Positions 11,244 to 22,056 of a stretch of 64,000 bases of DNA are shown piece after piece; position 1 is the stretch's first letter; every line of letters begins with the position of its first letter. Position numbers and translations under genes: made by a program. The notes beneath the pieces are model-generated. The model did not search any database and was not told where the DNA came from. It saw only the letters and a program-made list of their open reading frames with translations. The DNA is from Trichobilharzia regenti (taxonomy: Eukaryota > Platyhelminthes > Trematoda > Strigeidida > Schistosomatidae): NCBI GenBank assembly GCA_944472135.2, contig OX235267.1, positions 22,613,452 through 22,677,451 on the forward strand. Reading direction: 5' to 3'.

Positions 11244-11785
11244 TACGCTTCCACAACCAATACAACACAATTTAAATAATGCACATCATACTTTTTCACT
11301 TTCACGAAGTTAGGAAACAACAGTACCGAATTAGTCGAAACCAGGTAAAATTATAAAAAGAGATTATCAAACAAATTAGAGAAATTATGTCAGAGAATGA
11401 AAGACTGTGATAGATAACCAGGCGGGTATCAGATAAATCTTGTCCCGGTATAAGTCATAAATACGTCAACAGTCAGTCACAGTACCACTGCACTCCAATG
11501 TGAAATCTGATTAATATTTCATAAAATACAAAAGCATATATGTATATATTCTGAAGTGCTTCGATTTCAGTAGAATTGGCGAAACAATTCAGTCTTCTTT
11601 CGGCTCCGTAATATGTCCCATGAATAATGGTACACTGTTATTCCACACAATCGATATGAAGAATGGATGGTCAACACGAAAGATGGGGACAGGTTTAACT
11701 GGACGTGCCATTGAGCATCTCAGCATAACTACTGCCGTACCTGCAGCAGCAACTGCGCCTTTCTCATCCACCTGTAACACGCAGA
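11244..11785 (-). repeat. Segmental duplication carrying last exon B and its 3' flank (copy 1)
   Basis: Nearly identical to 15684-16215. The duplicated block runs from about 340 nt downstream of the stop codon through the exon to just past the splice acceptor. Upstream intron sequence is unrelated in the two copies. The only strongly divergent stretch is about 45 nt inside the exon. Confidence 0.9.
11589..11771 (-). CDS. Serpin alternative last exon B (P1-P1' Cys-Ser, P2 Arg)
   Basis: Distal copy of the terminal exon with the same length, phase and GTTACAG acceptor as exon A. Residues 329-341 and 356-388 are identical to exon A. Residues 342-355 read VVMLRCSMARPVKP instead. With the same count P1 is Cys347, with Arg346 at P2; if the scissile bond is one residue earlier, the target would be trypsin-like. 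Use of this exon requires skipping exon A across a 7661-nt intron. It could alternatively belong to an undetected neighbouring gene, but no constant exons are seen near it. Confidence 0.88.
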   Translation of the reverse strand: MDEKGAVAAAGTAVVMLRCSMARPVKPVPIFRVDHPFFISIVWNNSVPLFMGHITEPKED

Positions 11786-14700
11786 AAACAATTTGAAACA
11801 TCGTGAGTATCATTAAGTGCATATCAATTGTAACTATTGATAGTAGTATTCACTATCTACCACATATTTATCTCTCCCTCTCTCTTTCCCCTATCAGTGA
11901 AATAACATTTGTCAAATGTTATAATCAAACAAAGAGTAAAACACTCCTACACCCATGACGAAAATAACAAAAGGATACTTATATTGTGCATCGGGCAACT
12001 AGTTAATGTGTCATAGTCCTGTGATCCATTGATCATGAATAAAGTTTACGACATTCGACATTATGTCGAATAATTTCCTTTGTATACACGTTTTCTTCCG
12101 CTGTCTTAATTCCGTGAAAACCTTTACTTCAAAACGATGACTTCTAAAACTTGGGTAAAAAACATGAATTACCTATGAATACTACCTCTACATGACATCA
12201 ACCAACTTATATCCACATTCAAAGCACTTTATTCCACTCAACTTTATTTTCAACGTGTAGTGTGTAAGCTGTTGCTTGATTTGGATATGTGAAATGTCTT
12301 CATGGATATGTTCCCGAACCCTGGTGAGTGTGTGCTGTTGAAGGGCTCCAAACTGGGACGAAACAGCCATCCAGTACTCCCTACAGGTTTTCTATTGGTT
12401 CTATAATCGATGTCGAGTCATGACGAAATCCTATAACCAGTCAAATCTCTGCAAACCAACACTCGAATACAAATAAAATATTTCATACATTTGGGGCCCT
12501 TGATAAATTTCGATAAAGAAAGGAAGACGAAATTTACAGTATAAAATGATATCATTCTATTTCACAGGTTCTCATCAGCTGCAGACTACCTGAAATAACA
12601 ATGGTTATATAGTTGATAATAACACTTTAATGTTTGAGTGGTAGCAAAGAAGAGAAACGCATCCCAAATGGAAGCATTACAGTGTTTAGTTTAAGTTCTC
12701 ATCATCAATTTCTACGCTTTTAAAGTTGAAAAGAGGGAGAGTTACCAAGGGAGTCAGAGGTTAATCACACTCTCTTTCTGTATAGATAGGTCTGGTTTAA
12801 ACCGTTTGATTGCTATCGCTTCAGCGAATCGTAATAAATTTGCTGTCCTTTGATTTTGATTGCATTAATTAGTCATCTAATTCAGTGATCTCAACACAGC
12901 GAACAAATCCTAATCTCATAAAATGTAACCGCTTTTGTTTTTTGAGTTGCTGTGTGAACCTGCAAGCTAACACTGTCCTGTTAATTAATTTTTTCTGTTT
13001 TCTGTCTTACCCCTCACCCCTCTTTTCAACTTTAAAAGCGTAGAAATTGATGATGAGAACTTAAACTAAACACTGTAATGCTTCCATTTTGGATGCGTTT
13101 CTCTTCTTTGTTACCACTCAAACATTAAAGTGTTATTATCAACTATATAACCATTGTTATTTCAGGTAGTCTGCAGCTGATGAGAACCTGTGAAATAGAA
13201 TGATATCATTTTATACTGTAAATTTCGTCTTCCTTTCCTCATCGATAAAAATAAAACAATTTAGTAGTTATGTTGCCTCTTATTTTCGAACAGGTATGCA
13301 AATGTATTAAAGTCTATTCAGTGGATTCTCAATCAGGATTATTTTATTCTCTCATCTTTCCGGTATCCTACATGTAATCCCAATCTACCTCCCTACCTTC
13401 ACCATACTGCCACTGCATTCTGTACAGCAACTAACTCGTGTCAGCATTGAGTAGTAGCACTAAGGAAAATCTGAGACAAGAAACGATACACATAAAAGAA
13501 GCCTTGAAACTTAATAATTATCCAGATAAATCAGTCAGGAAATATGTAAGGAAATGTAAAAATAAAATAAATAATGATAGTAGCGATAGTGATAATAATA
13601 TTAATGACGACACCAACAATAAGGAATCTAAATCATCAGTAGTAATTCTATACAAGGAAGGAACCTCGGAAACCTTACGCAAAATTCTTAACAAGGCAGG
13701 AATAAAAGTGGCATTCAAACCCACAAACTCAATTATAAACAAGCTTTATCGGTTATAGGATCCTGTAGAGCCTTTAAAACAAAACAATTTAGTTTATCTA
13801 ATACCCTGCCTGCAATGATTGTCTGGTCAAATACATAGGTCGAACTAGTAGAACAAAGGGAGTCAGACTAGCTGAACATAAAAACCCTAGCAAAATCTAG
13901 ACTGGTTGACCCGACAAAGATAAGAAATCTAGAGAATAGTTCAGCTATAGCACTACATGCAGTTACACACAACCATACAATAGGATGGGATAGGATGACA
14001 GTTTTAAAATCTAATGTCACAGGGTACATCGAGGGAGAGATTGATAACAGAAGCTTTGTTTATCGAATCAACTGCAAATACATGTAATAGGAATGATTTA
14101 TCACTTGTCCCTGATATCTGGAAAATTCTACTACGACAAATAGGAGAAAACAAAGAAAACTATAAAACTCAAGTTTCAAAGTCGTGTGATTACAATTGAT
14201 ATGACAATGAACAACAAAATTTGTTCGAAACGTCATCCAGTAAATAATACTGTTTCACTGTGTGATATATCTAATAAACAAACTAATATGGAATTCTTTA
14301 CAACACAGTCAAGTCAACAAAGAAACAAAGCGATTAAAATTCCTTTCATCTCATAATATGAAAATTGACGCCAATAGGATGCGCTGTACATTCGGTGAAC
14401 AGAATGAAAATTAAAACATCATTTACTTGGACAATTGGCCGATTAGCCTTTCGCATTCATACAATACACTTCTCAACAAAAGAAAATCAAATGATTTTAT
14501 CTGCAAACAAGATATTCAATGATGACAATTGCAGCCATAATATTCAATTAGCTTTATGTCTAAACATAAATCTCTGTAAATCACATCGACTGAAGAACAT
14601 GTTACTATTAGAATCTCCAGTAACACGTTTTACACCATCAATGAGAGGTTGACAAAGATGGCTACCTACAGACAACACTCATATTGAATATTTGCGAAAT

Positions 14701-16674
14701 TTCAATCACTTGCTTCCAAGGAAACACCTGCTTCTCACCATCTTTCAGTGTTGATTTCATAGGAAAAGAGAGATTGCAACTAATCAACTACCTCTTATCA
14801 AATACTCTTTCAATGTAACTCCCTCTGTCCGTTAGTATACGGTACTGAAAAAGGTGTTAAGCAGTTATTCACTTTTCCTAGCTATTTAGAAACTGAGGGT
14901 GCATTACGTAGCTTGCTATACTAGACAATAAAGGATATTAATTTATGTCATGGCTGTATAGTACACCAGAAAATACTATAGGGATTGGGAACATCTTTGA
15001 ATCCACATCCTCGTATTACCGTTTCGAAGGTGGTCGCAAGTGAATTCGACGACACGACTTATGTCCGTATTAAAAATTGCTTCAGTGAAAATCAGTTCGT
15101 CATATACAGACCACATTATCACACTTATTACAGAATACCGATCTACTTCCAGTCTTCCAACTGACGTCTCCCAAGTACGTGACAAAAGGGCTGGGCTACA
15201 AATCATTATAATTTATTACACGGATATCGACGACATCCAATAAAATTTGATAGTAAAATTAGACTCAAGCAGCTGACTTGTCAGTAGTGATCAGTCTATA
15301 CGGTGGTAGGATAATATAACACAAAACTCCCATACACGACCAGTAATTAAATAGAATACCACTCAACAAACATAACAGTCTACTAATAATGCTGATTAAG
15401 TCTATTGTCCTCAAAATTCCGTGTTTGTGCGTTTCATAAGTGTTCTACATAATCTACGATACATAACTGTCTCAGTAATTATGTTACATTTATACAACGT
15501 TAATCAGAAGCTTAAGACGATACTACGGCCAGCACATGTATTCGCCATGTGGTGTAATTACCTTATCATAAACTAAAAGTCGTTACTTCTTTGGCATTTA
15601 GTTGAGTACTATATACCAGCGACCAAACAAAGACAAATCTATTGCAGTAGGATAGTGTATATTTACTTTTGTCATTTGTTACGCTTTCACAACCAATACA
15701 ACACAATTTAAATAATGCACATCATACTTTTTCACTTTCACGAAGTTAGGAAACAACAGTACCGAATTAGTCGAAACCAGGTAAAATTATAAAAAGAGAT
15801 TATCAAACAAATTAGAGAAATTATGTCAGAGAATGAAAGACTGTGATAGATAACCAGGCGGGTATCAGATAAATCTTGTCCCGGTATAAGTCATAAATAC
15901 GTCAACAGTCAGTCACAGTACCACTGCACTCCAATGTGAAGTCTGATTAATATTTCATAAAATACAAAAGCATATATATATTCTGAAGTGCTTCGATTTC
16001 AGTAGAATTGGGGAAACAATTCAGTCTTCTTTCGGCTCCGTAATATGTCCCATGAATAATGGTACACTGTTATTCCACACAATCGATATGAAGAATGGAT
16101 GGTCAACACGAAAGATGGGGACATGTTTAATAGGGACAGCTATTGACATGACAGATATCTGAATTGCGGTACCTGCGGCAGCAACTGCGCCTTTCTCATC
16201 CACCTGTAACACATACAGAAAATAGGTCAATATATTTTCCTGTAGGCAGTGATAACATTGGAGCACTGTATATTGTGATGCACTGTCTGAACTTATGTCT
16301 TCATTTTACCATGAGATTTCGTATAAACAATTGAAAAGCACAACTTGCTACTAAATTGCGTTCGTTCTACCTCCCACAACAAGTCGCAACATTATACAAA
16401 AGCGGAACAACAATGCAGTGAACGGACTTCAGTACCAAAGTGTGCAAAACAATTTGAGAAAGTTAATTCCAGAATTTTGAAAATTTCGAGTAATACGAGT
16501 AGTAAACACTCACATACTATTATGTACTCGTCGCCAAATTATTGCTATGTACTGGTCGAGAATTTAATAGTCCTGACGCAAGAAAGACGGAAATTAGAAG
16601 ACCACTGGGTTTGCGATGATACTTCTATTTTCCAAACACAAGGAGAATCAATGTGTCACACAAGAGTGTAAGAG

Positions 16675-16726
<52 letters not shown>

Positions 16727-19700
16727 TGTCCGAACAAGTGTGTGAACACAAGTGTGAGAGCGAATATTCAAAATGAACAAATCAATAGACAGTCTTAACA
16801 TGATTGGCTGCGTCGGTGGCACAGTGGTTAGGACTCTCGCCGACCATGCACATGGTCCGGGGTTCGAGCCCACGCCGGCGCACACCTGATATCTATGGTC
16901 GGCCTGTTAAATTTGGGCTACCGATATCCATGCTGAAAATTCCATACTTGTACCAAAAATACAGTGTGGAATCAAGCTGTAAATCTAAAAATCTAAAAAA
17001 CAATTATAATGGAATATCGATCCATATATACATAGCAAAATATATCAGACTGTCAAACAAACACACATGTTATATGGATATATATGTCACATACCACTGT
17101 GATCACTTTCGACGATATTATCATAGATGTATAACTACTGATTTCGAGCATATCTAACGACGTGGAATTTTATTGTCTATTGCCACTTTCTTCTTTTTTA
17201 TAACCAACTTTTCATGCTTTGTTTACTGCATATACGACACACACTGAAACAGTAGTATTTATTGGCAGATAATTTTATGGATAGGTGTTCAAATTGAGCT
17301 ATCGAAACATTCAGTTCTACACCCAAAGTATGCTGGAGGTATCTAGGTGATACATTCACAGTATTAAAAGCACCCAATATAAATAAGTTTTTCGATGACG
17401 TCAACTCAGTGGCAGATGCAATTCAATTCACTTATGAGTAGGAAAGCCAAGAAGTCAACTCTAAGTGTTGACTTGTGCCGTAAAAAAGAAACAAAACAGG
17501 AAGTTAAACACTAGTGATGTTTGAAGGAAACCAACTGTCAAAGATTTCATGGACTGATACAAGATTTTGGTTTGCCTACCACTAACTGCTTTCCAACCTA
17601 ATCCCATGTCCGCTAACACAGCTCACCCAGGAAGATGGTAGTTTGGCATGCGAAACAAGCGTCCTTAAAATGTCAGTCAATGTAGCCTCATAACCTTATC
17701 GATTAACTTATCCTCCTTAATACATTAGGCCCAACTTCAGTACTGCTCACCATATTACACCACTTAACTTCTTAACTCACAATTTCATCAATAAACATTC
17801 GGTCAGAAACAACTGATGGCACCAATTTAATCAAACGCGTGAGTCGCAAATCATCTCTATTATTTCAACATCATTTTATTTTTCACAGACTCAAAACTCA
17901 TGTCCTAATTTTGCAAGATTCCCTATTAATACCTTTGAAAGACCTTGCATTTTTATTAGCTTTTTCAACCGACTATCCTTTATGAGTCCCTTTTACCGAC
18001 GATCTTAATGACAACGGCTTCCAAAGTCTCGGTTAGCTCACCATCTGAACACTAACAGTAAGAAACGTCGTACTGTACAGTCTTTAACTCCAGACAAACA
18101 TTATCAACTATGTAAATGGCATTACATTGGAGAAGAATTCTATACCGTATTATTCTTGGTCATAAACCACTGGAAAAGAATATCACCTAGTACCTTTTCC
18201 AAAACAATAATCAATATGCAGAAGACAAGCAGGTACATAGAAGTGCTAACACGTGAGTGAACTTTCATTAGGTAAATTTACTACTTAGAGTTATCTGTAA
18301 TAGTTTCATGCCAATTGACGCTTTATAGTTTGAATAACTCATTCACCAAGTTTGTTATCTTTCGTCTTTTCATTTCCTTTGCCTTATCATTCTTCACGTA
18401 TATTTTCAGTCATACCTATGGATGAGTGATTAAATGCTCACGTAGATACCTAATCTTTACGAAGTCATGTGTTCAAACTACAGAAGAGTTGTAAAGAGGA
18501 TTAAAATAATAATGCTTCTCCTGAGAGACGTGGCTTACAGAATTTTCAATTAACAGATCTCACGTTAAAAAACCATTTAGGCTGATTTCATCGAAGCTAT
18601 TGGATACTACCACAAAGATGTACGCATAACTTCTGGTCAGGAACCTGGGACAAAAAATTGTACCAACTACCTGAGTTACATTATTATTTAATTAATTCTC
18701 AGTGCGATGGCCTAACGAAACCCACCTTCGTATAACCCCCTAAATTGTTCTGTTTGCTCCAGACTATGAGAGGTAGCTAGAAATTTTCTACATCCTACAA
18801 AGTATTACACATTATTCATCTCAAAATGTCTAAAAGTTTGCTTGAATGGTGGGAAGCTTGTCAAAAATTTACCAAGTGGTTACAGCGAACATAAACCACA
18901 AGTCAAGTTCATGTTAACAAATTCAGCTGAAAATTTTTATAATTAATAAAAATCTACGTGAACTCTTATCAATGGTAATAAAGTCAACATATCCCAATTA
19001 CTGAACACGGGAATTTCATTTTCTAAATAGTCACATGCAGCCGGGTGATACAGATTGACATGTCAGCAACATTATCGTATGCAACCGAATTTCAATAAGC
19101 AAAATTACATCGACAAGATATATCGATTTATAAAGTTTGGAGTCACAGTTAGAAACATCATGTCCAAATCGAAGTGCACTGAAATAAAGACGATGTAACA
19201 CCTACCAAAACAGGATGTGATAAACAGCAAAACCAACAAACGGAGATTAATATGATAAAGGGTTAATTGCGAATACAACAGTATCACTGTAACTTATTTC
19301 ACAATGTACACTCGATTATTTCAGTACACACTTATTAAGTAAGCCAACAGCAGCGACTTACCAATATAAACCTCAAAAACAAATCATCGAATGTAACTTG
19401 AGAAAAGCGAAACATTTATCCTTTTAACTCACCTCAAGTATAGCCTTGTGAAGGACATCTGACACACACAATCTACATGATTCTGAAATTCTCGTAAAGT
19501 CAGCTGACGACGGACAGAATGCGTCATTTATCCCCATCCCCTGTAAAATCTTCTTAACACTGACACTGCTACCTTCCTTTAGCTTGAATCTCGGCAAATA
19601 CAATTCCAACTTAGTTTCCTCAAAGTTGTTTGAAGAAATAATAGATGACAACGTATTACCTTTCGACAGTAACCGCAATAAATTCGGTAGACCATCATTT

Positions 19701-22007
19701 GCATCAGGAAGGATGACCAACAAAGTAAACCTACGACATTAGAAGTATGAATAATAAAGCGTGTATTACAGGTGCATAAAAATATATCTACTTCGGAAAT
19801 ACGATTAACATGAATAATCATAAACAAAATATGTAAAATTCAATCAAAACTGAATAAATAATGTTGCTTCTAACCATAGTTAACCAAAAAAGAGCAGACG
19901 AACCCCGGTGGGTGCGTACTGACGAGGAGTCCCAAACTAGGACGGAACAGATATCCATTACTTCCAGGTTTTCCAATGGTTCTCTAACCAGTGTCATCTT
20001 ATGATAAAATCCTGTAACCAAACGAGCAAACCAGCTGATAGGGCACTCAAACGCATAGCTTGAATAATGTCCACCCTAGATGTTATGCTTGTCAGTGTCA
20101 CGTAGGATTTCATCTGGTCGCCATAATTAATTTACCTTCACCCAATGCAACAAATTATATACAAAAGCCAATGCAAATTTCCAACGAAACTAATAAACAC
20201 TTCACGACGATAAAATTCATATTATCATATGACAGAAAGAATGGACAAGCGCTTTCATATTTGCTATTTGAACTTTTTGTTTAATTTCTTACTGTAATCA
20301 ATATTTGTATTACGTGATACCCTCTTATTAATCGTCCTACTTTCATCCTTGATTGGAAATAATTCTGAAACTGTACTACCGTTTAGTTACATATTCAGGA
20401 GTTTTTAGCCTCGATAACTTCGTCAGAAACTGTCTTTTCTTCGCTGCAACCATCTGTTTCTTAGCTCACCGACTCAAGGAACCAAATCAAACTTTTAAAT
20501 TCAACGAACGTTCACGGTAAATTTTATTTCACTCATATACGAGACTACTCATAGTATCAGTGGTGAAATCTTACAGCACAATCGTGATACAAACTGAGAA
20601 ACAGAAAAGAATAACCCTGTGGCCATATATCGTCCACCTAAACATAATAGCCATAGCTAAGCCAATTTTATAGGGTAGTGTGAAAGTTCGACTTGAGTAA
20701 GCTTCCCATTTTTTTGCGACACATACAGAACATATGAAATCTGTAGATCAGCAGGAATATACCAGGCTGAATATAGTCATCTCTGTAATGAAAGTTTACA
20801 ACACTACGGCCTACTGCAGCGATTGTGTTGTTGTTCTAGCCTCAGACACCACTGAAATAGTTACTACAGTTCTAATTTCCTGTGAAATATATGCTTTGTC
20901 ACTAACTACACAGGCACGATTCGTGTAAATCATAGAATGCGTGAACTTTCAATATTATCCCAAGTTTTATTGCCAAGATATTAATCAAAAACGGTAACCC
21001 TTAAAACTAAAGAAGCATTGACATTTTCACCCACATCACATATTATTAATATCTCTAGCATACCCACTCACAACACTTTGCCAACTTAACAACTTCGTCG
21101 GTACACATGAAATAAATTATCTCTACTCACATGGAATCCTTGAAGGGTATCCTGACAGCACGTGAGTTCAAATGGGGCAAAGTGATTATGTTGAAAGATG
21201 ATTCAGTAAACATTAATTTAACTGTCATTTTCGATCCATCCAATTTATGAAAATCACTGTCATGTGACTTGAACTCCGGGAAAGCTGACTCCCACTCGCC
21301 TGATGAAATGAAACCAATGTATATGTTAACAATAAAAGCAACAATGATAAAACATCAAAGCTTGGACATATTCAAGTGTGGGTAACTAACGTTATCTCTC
21401 ACCAATGTAAATGTACCTTTAAAGTATGTAGTAGCTGTTACCACAATGGACGTGTCTCTAGCTACAGAACCAAATGGAAGAAGTTCTTCAATTTTTCCCT
21501 TGGTTTTCTCGCTCACCCACTGATTAATTCTTTTTCGACAAACCTCGGGATCTGTTTCAAATGGTACCTTACAAAGAAATCGGTTTTATACGGTGTAGAC
21601 ATACATGTTCAGTCTCCGCACTGTAATACTCTGCCAAATTTTGCTTGAAATCCTCTTTGACACCAGCACAAACTGTAGTAAATAGTTTGTTTCCAAGGAT
21701 CATCTCGACGCCAACTTCCGCTTGGGAACACCTTTCTAGTAGATCACGGATGCTATCATGGGTCTCAGTATAATTCAAGCTTCCACATAACTGCATCGCT
21801 TTTTCCATCTCAACTTTCGTATTTTTTTCACATCCGGACAGAACCATCCCGAGGGCAGTATATATATTGAAGGGAGAAAAGAATGTATTCTCCAACTTTT
21901 CTGAATATTTTCACTGTTTATTAAACGACTATCTTACCTGGACATTTTTCCAACATATTACAGTAAAAGTTGTTGGCGAATGATGTAAATGATTTTAATA
22001 TATTCAT
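11589..22007 (-). CDS. Serpin gene with two alternative terminal (reactive-loop) exons
   Basis: Serine/cysteine protease inhibitor of the serpin fold. Exons in coding order: 22007-21938, 21900-21605, 21567-21417, 21299-21131, 19730-19433, then either 16203-16021 (last exon A) or 11771-11589 (last exon B). All junctions are GT/AG and keep phase; either choice gives 1164 coding nt plus stop (388 aa), the usual length of a serpin without a signal peptide. Visible landmarks are FFSPFNIYTALGMVLSG (exon 2), INQWVSEKTKGKI (exon 3), TATTYFKG joined to EWESAF (exons 3/4, like the family's NAIYFKGxW), the hinge EKGAVAAAGT, and HPFFISIVWNNSVPLFMGHI matching the C-terminal serpin signature. Introns are 37, 37, 117, 1400 and 3229 or 7661 nt. 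An ATG at 22112 could give a hydrophobic N-terminal extension. Serpins trap target proteases by cleavage of the exposed loop. Which proteases are targeted here is unknown. The exon structure is inferred from sequence, without transcript data. Confidence 0.93.
12296..12440 (+). repeat. SINE remnant with hammerhead-like core (in serpin intron)
   Basis: 12335-12364 reads CTGTTGAAGGGCTCC then AAACTGGGACGAAAC, followed by a tail like that of 8640-8700 (AGGTTTTCTATTGGTTCT). The CUGANGA box is damaged but GAAAC is kept. Confidence 0.55.
12533..12585 (-). ncRNA. Hammerhead-ribozyme-like motif in Penelope terminus (copy 1)
   Basis: Order: stem I half TCTGCAG, core CTGATGA, GAACCTGT, GAAA, stem III TAGAATGA with ATCATTTTAT folding back, A-U-A cleavage triplet, stem I half CTGTAAA. 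The predicted cleavage lies between 12540 and 12539. Stem II (GAACCTGT) barely pairs, which is the weak point. Confidence 0.55.
13170..13222 (+). ncRNA. Hammerhead-ribozyme-like motif in Penelope terminus (copy 2)
   Basis: Same motif as 12533-12585 on the other strand, predicted cleavage between 13215 and 13216. Stems I and III pair; the core boxes CTGATGA and GAAA are intact. Confidence 0.55.
13438..14293 (+). pseudogene. Penelope-like element, connector plus broken GIY-YIG domain
   Basis: Frame 13438-13758 reads STKENLRQETIHIKEALKL, then NKINNDSSDSDNN and GTSETLRKILNKAGIKVAF, the region between RT and endonuclease. From 13760 the endonuclease (LVYLIPC, YIGRTSRTKG, RLAEHK) is spread over shifted frames. 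The 3' end matches 7535-7584. Located in the serpin intron upstream of exon B. Confidence 0.75.
14294..15683. other. Intronic stretch between the two serpin last exons
   Basis: No coding or RNA feature supported. Polyadenylation of exon A transcripts should occur near 15700-16000. Confidence 0.4.
15684..16215 (-). repeat. Segmental duplication carrying last exon A and its 3' flank (copy 2)
   Basis: Partner of 11244-11785. It includes the same 3' flank (probable 3' UTR and polyadenylation region), with small differences such as a shorter TA run near 15975. Confidence 0.9.
16021..16203 (-). CDS. Serpin alternative last exon A (P1-P1' Met-Ser)
   Basis: Proximal terminal exon, 60 codons plus stop, after a GTTACAG acceptor. 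It holds the hinge (E331-K-G-A-V-A-A-A-G-T), the variable loop block (residues 342-355, IQISVMSIAVPIKH) and the C-terminal serpin signature. Counting E331 as P17 by alignment with alpha-1-antitrypsin puts P1-P1' at Met347-Ser348, the pair seen in alpha-1-antitrypsin. That suggests, but does not show, inhibition of elastase- or chymotrypsin-like proteases. Confidence 0.92.
   Translation of the reverse strand: MDEKGAVAAAGTAIQISVMSIAVPIKHVPIFRVDHPFFISIVWNNSVPLFMGHITEPKED
16673..16723. repeat. (TA)n microsatellite
   Basis: About 50 bp of perfect TA dinucleotide repeat. Confidence 0.98.
16806..16885 (+). repeat. tRNA-derived SINE head (in serpin intron)
   Basis: The ends GCGTCGG and CCGGCGC pair as an acceptor stem. 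The A box is TGGCACAGTGGTTAGG and the B box GGGGTTCGAGCCC. The middle holds the hairpin GACCAT/ATGGTC in place of a normal anticodon arm, so this is a SINE promoter rather than a tRNA gene. Same family as 7725-7802. Confidence 0.65.
17265..17545 (+). pseudogene. Penelope-like RT fragment (in serpin intron)
   Basis: Parallels 7050-7290: the DRW-like start, the YVDD region changed (AGGTATCTAGGTGATACATT), then FFDDVNSVADAIQFTYE and the stretch before ACACTAGTG. Stops and shifts throughout. Confidence 0.65.
17770..19432. other. Serpin intron sequence without recognisable insertions
   Basis: Nothing beyond short random ORFs seen. Confidence 0.4.
19433..19730 (-). CDS. Serpin exon 5
   Basis: The exon encodes LLVILPDANDGLPNLLRLL, LELYLPRFKLKEGSSVSVKK, the MGINDAFCPSSADFTRIS segment (family pattern LGixdaFxxxxADfsxIs) and VSDVLHKAILE. 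It ends phase 0 at a GTGAGT donor. Both alternative last exons start phase 0 with GTG GAT GAG, so either splices in frame. Confidence 0.95.
19899..20015 (+). repeat. tRNA-headed SINE remnant with hammerhead-like core (serpin intron 4)
   Basis: A T-arm remnant (GAACCCCGGTGGGTGCG) precedes 19919-19948, which reads CTGACGAGGAGTCCC then AAACTAGGACGGAAC. CUGANGA is perfect and stem II GTCC/GGAC pairs, but GAAA is changed to GGAA. The tail is shared with 8640-8700. Confidence 0.65.
20016..21130. other. Rest of serpin intron 4
   Basis: No additional coding exon found that would keep phase between exons 4 and 5. No RNA gene seen. Confidence 0.4.
21131..21299 (-). CDS. Serpin exon 4
   Basis: The exon completes FKG-EWESAFPEF, then encodes the HKLDGSKMTVKLM strand and the LPHLNSRAVRIPF segment. 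It ends at GTGAGT with phase 2. The 1400-nt intron that follows (19731-21130) contains a tRNA/hammerhead SINE remnant. Confidence 0.92.
21417..21567 (-). CDS. Serpin exon 3
   Basis: The exon encodes FETDPEVCRKRINQWVSEKTKGKI (family pattern INxWVexxTxGKI, given here by key residues I-N-W-V-T-G-K-I) and ends in TATTYFKG at phase 1. Both junctions are canonical. The next intron is 117 nt (21300-21416). Confidence 0.93.
21605..21900 (-). CDS. Serpin exon 2
   Basis: The exon begins after TATTCAG and restores the frame (KCP then EKLENTFFSPFN). It carries the conserved SPFNIYTAL strand/helix B segment and MILGNKLFTTV. It ends at GAACAT before a GTATGT donor. The 37-nt intron 21568-21604 follows, and reading through it meets a stop. 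Confidence 0.93.
21938..22007 (-). CDS. Serpin exon 1 (start codon, helix A region)
   Basis: The exon starts ATG AAT ATA (M-N-I-L-K-S-F) and ends in a GTAAG donor after phase 1. It encodes the helix A segment SFTSFANNFYCNMLEKCP. The following intron (21901-21937) is only 37 nt. A pyrimidine-rich AG acceptor at 22057-22059 lies 49 nt upstream of this ATG and would make it the first coding exon of a cis- or trans-spliced mRNA. Confidence 0.85.
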
Positions 22008-22056
22008 CTTCCAAGTAATCACCAGTCGAATTGAAATACAATCAAAATATGTCAAA

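Larger units (their letters stand above)
12515..13240. mobile_element. Penelope-like element terminus in inverted duplication
   Basis: Inverted arms of about 225 bp (12515-12740 and 13017-13240) surround about 280 bp. On the minus strand 12745-12850 encodes QRTANLLRFAEAIAIKRF, then KPDLSIQKESVINL and LPW, the endonuclease C-terminus of the family at 29890-32125. The right part (12885-13240) is repeated at 39179-39560. Each arm carries a hammerhead-like motif. Confidence 0.75.

Noticed and set aside
16616..16885. ORFs with long Ile-Tyr repeats on both strands
   Set aside because: They are translations of the (TA)n microsatellite.
16806..16885. Functional tRNA gene
   Set aside because: A and B boxes and acceptor pairing are present, but the anticodon arm is replaced by GACCAT/ATGGTC and a sibling copy exists at 7725-7802; a SINE head is more likely.
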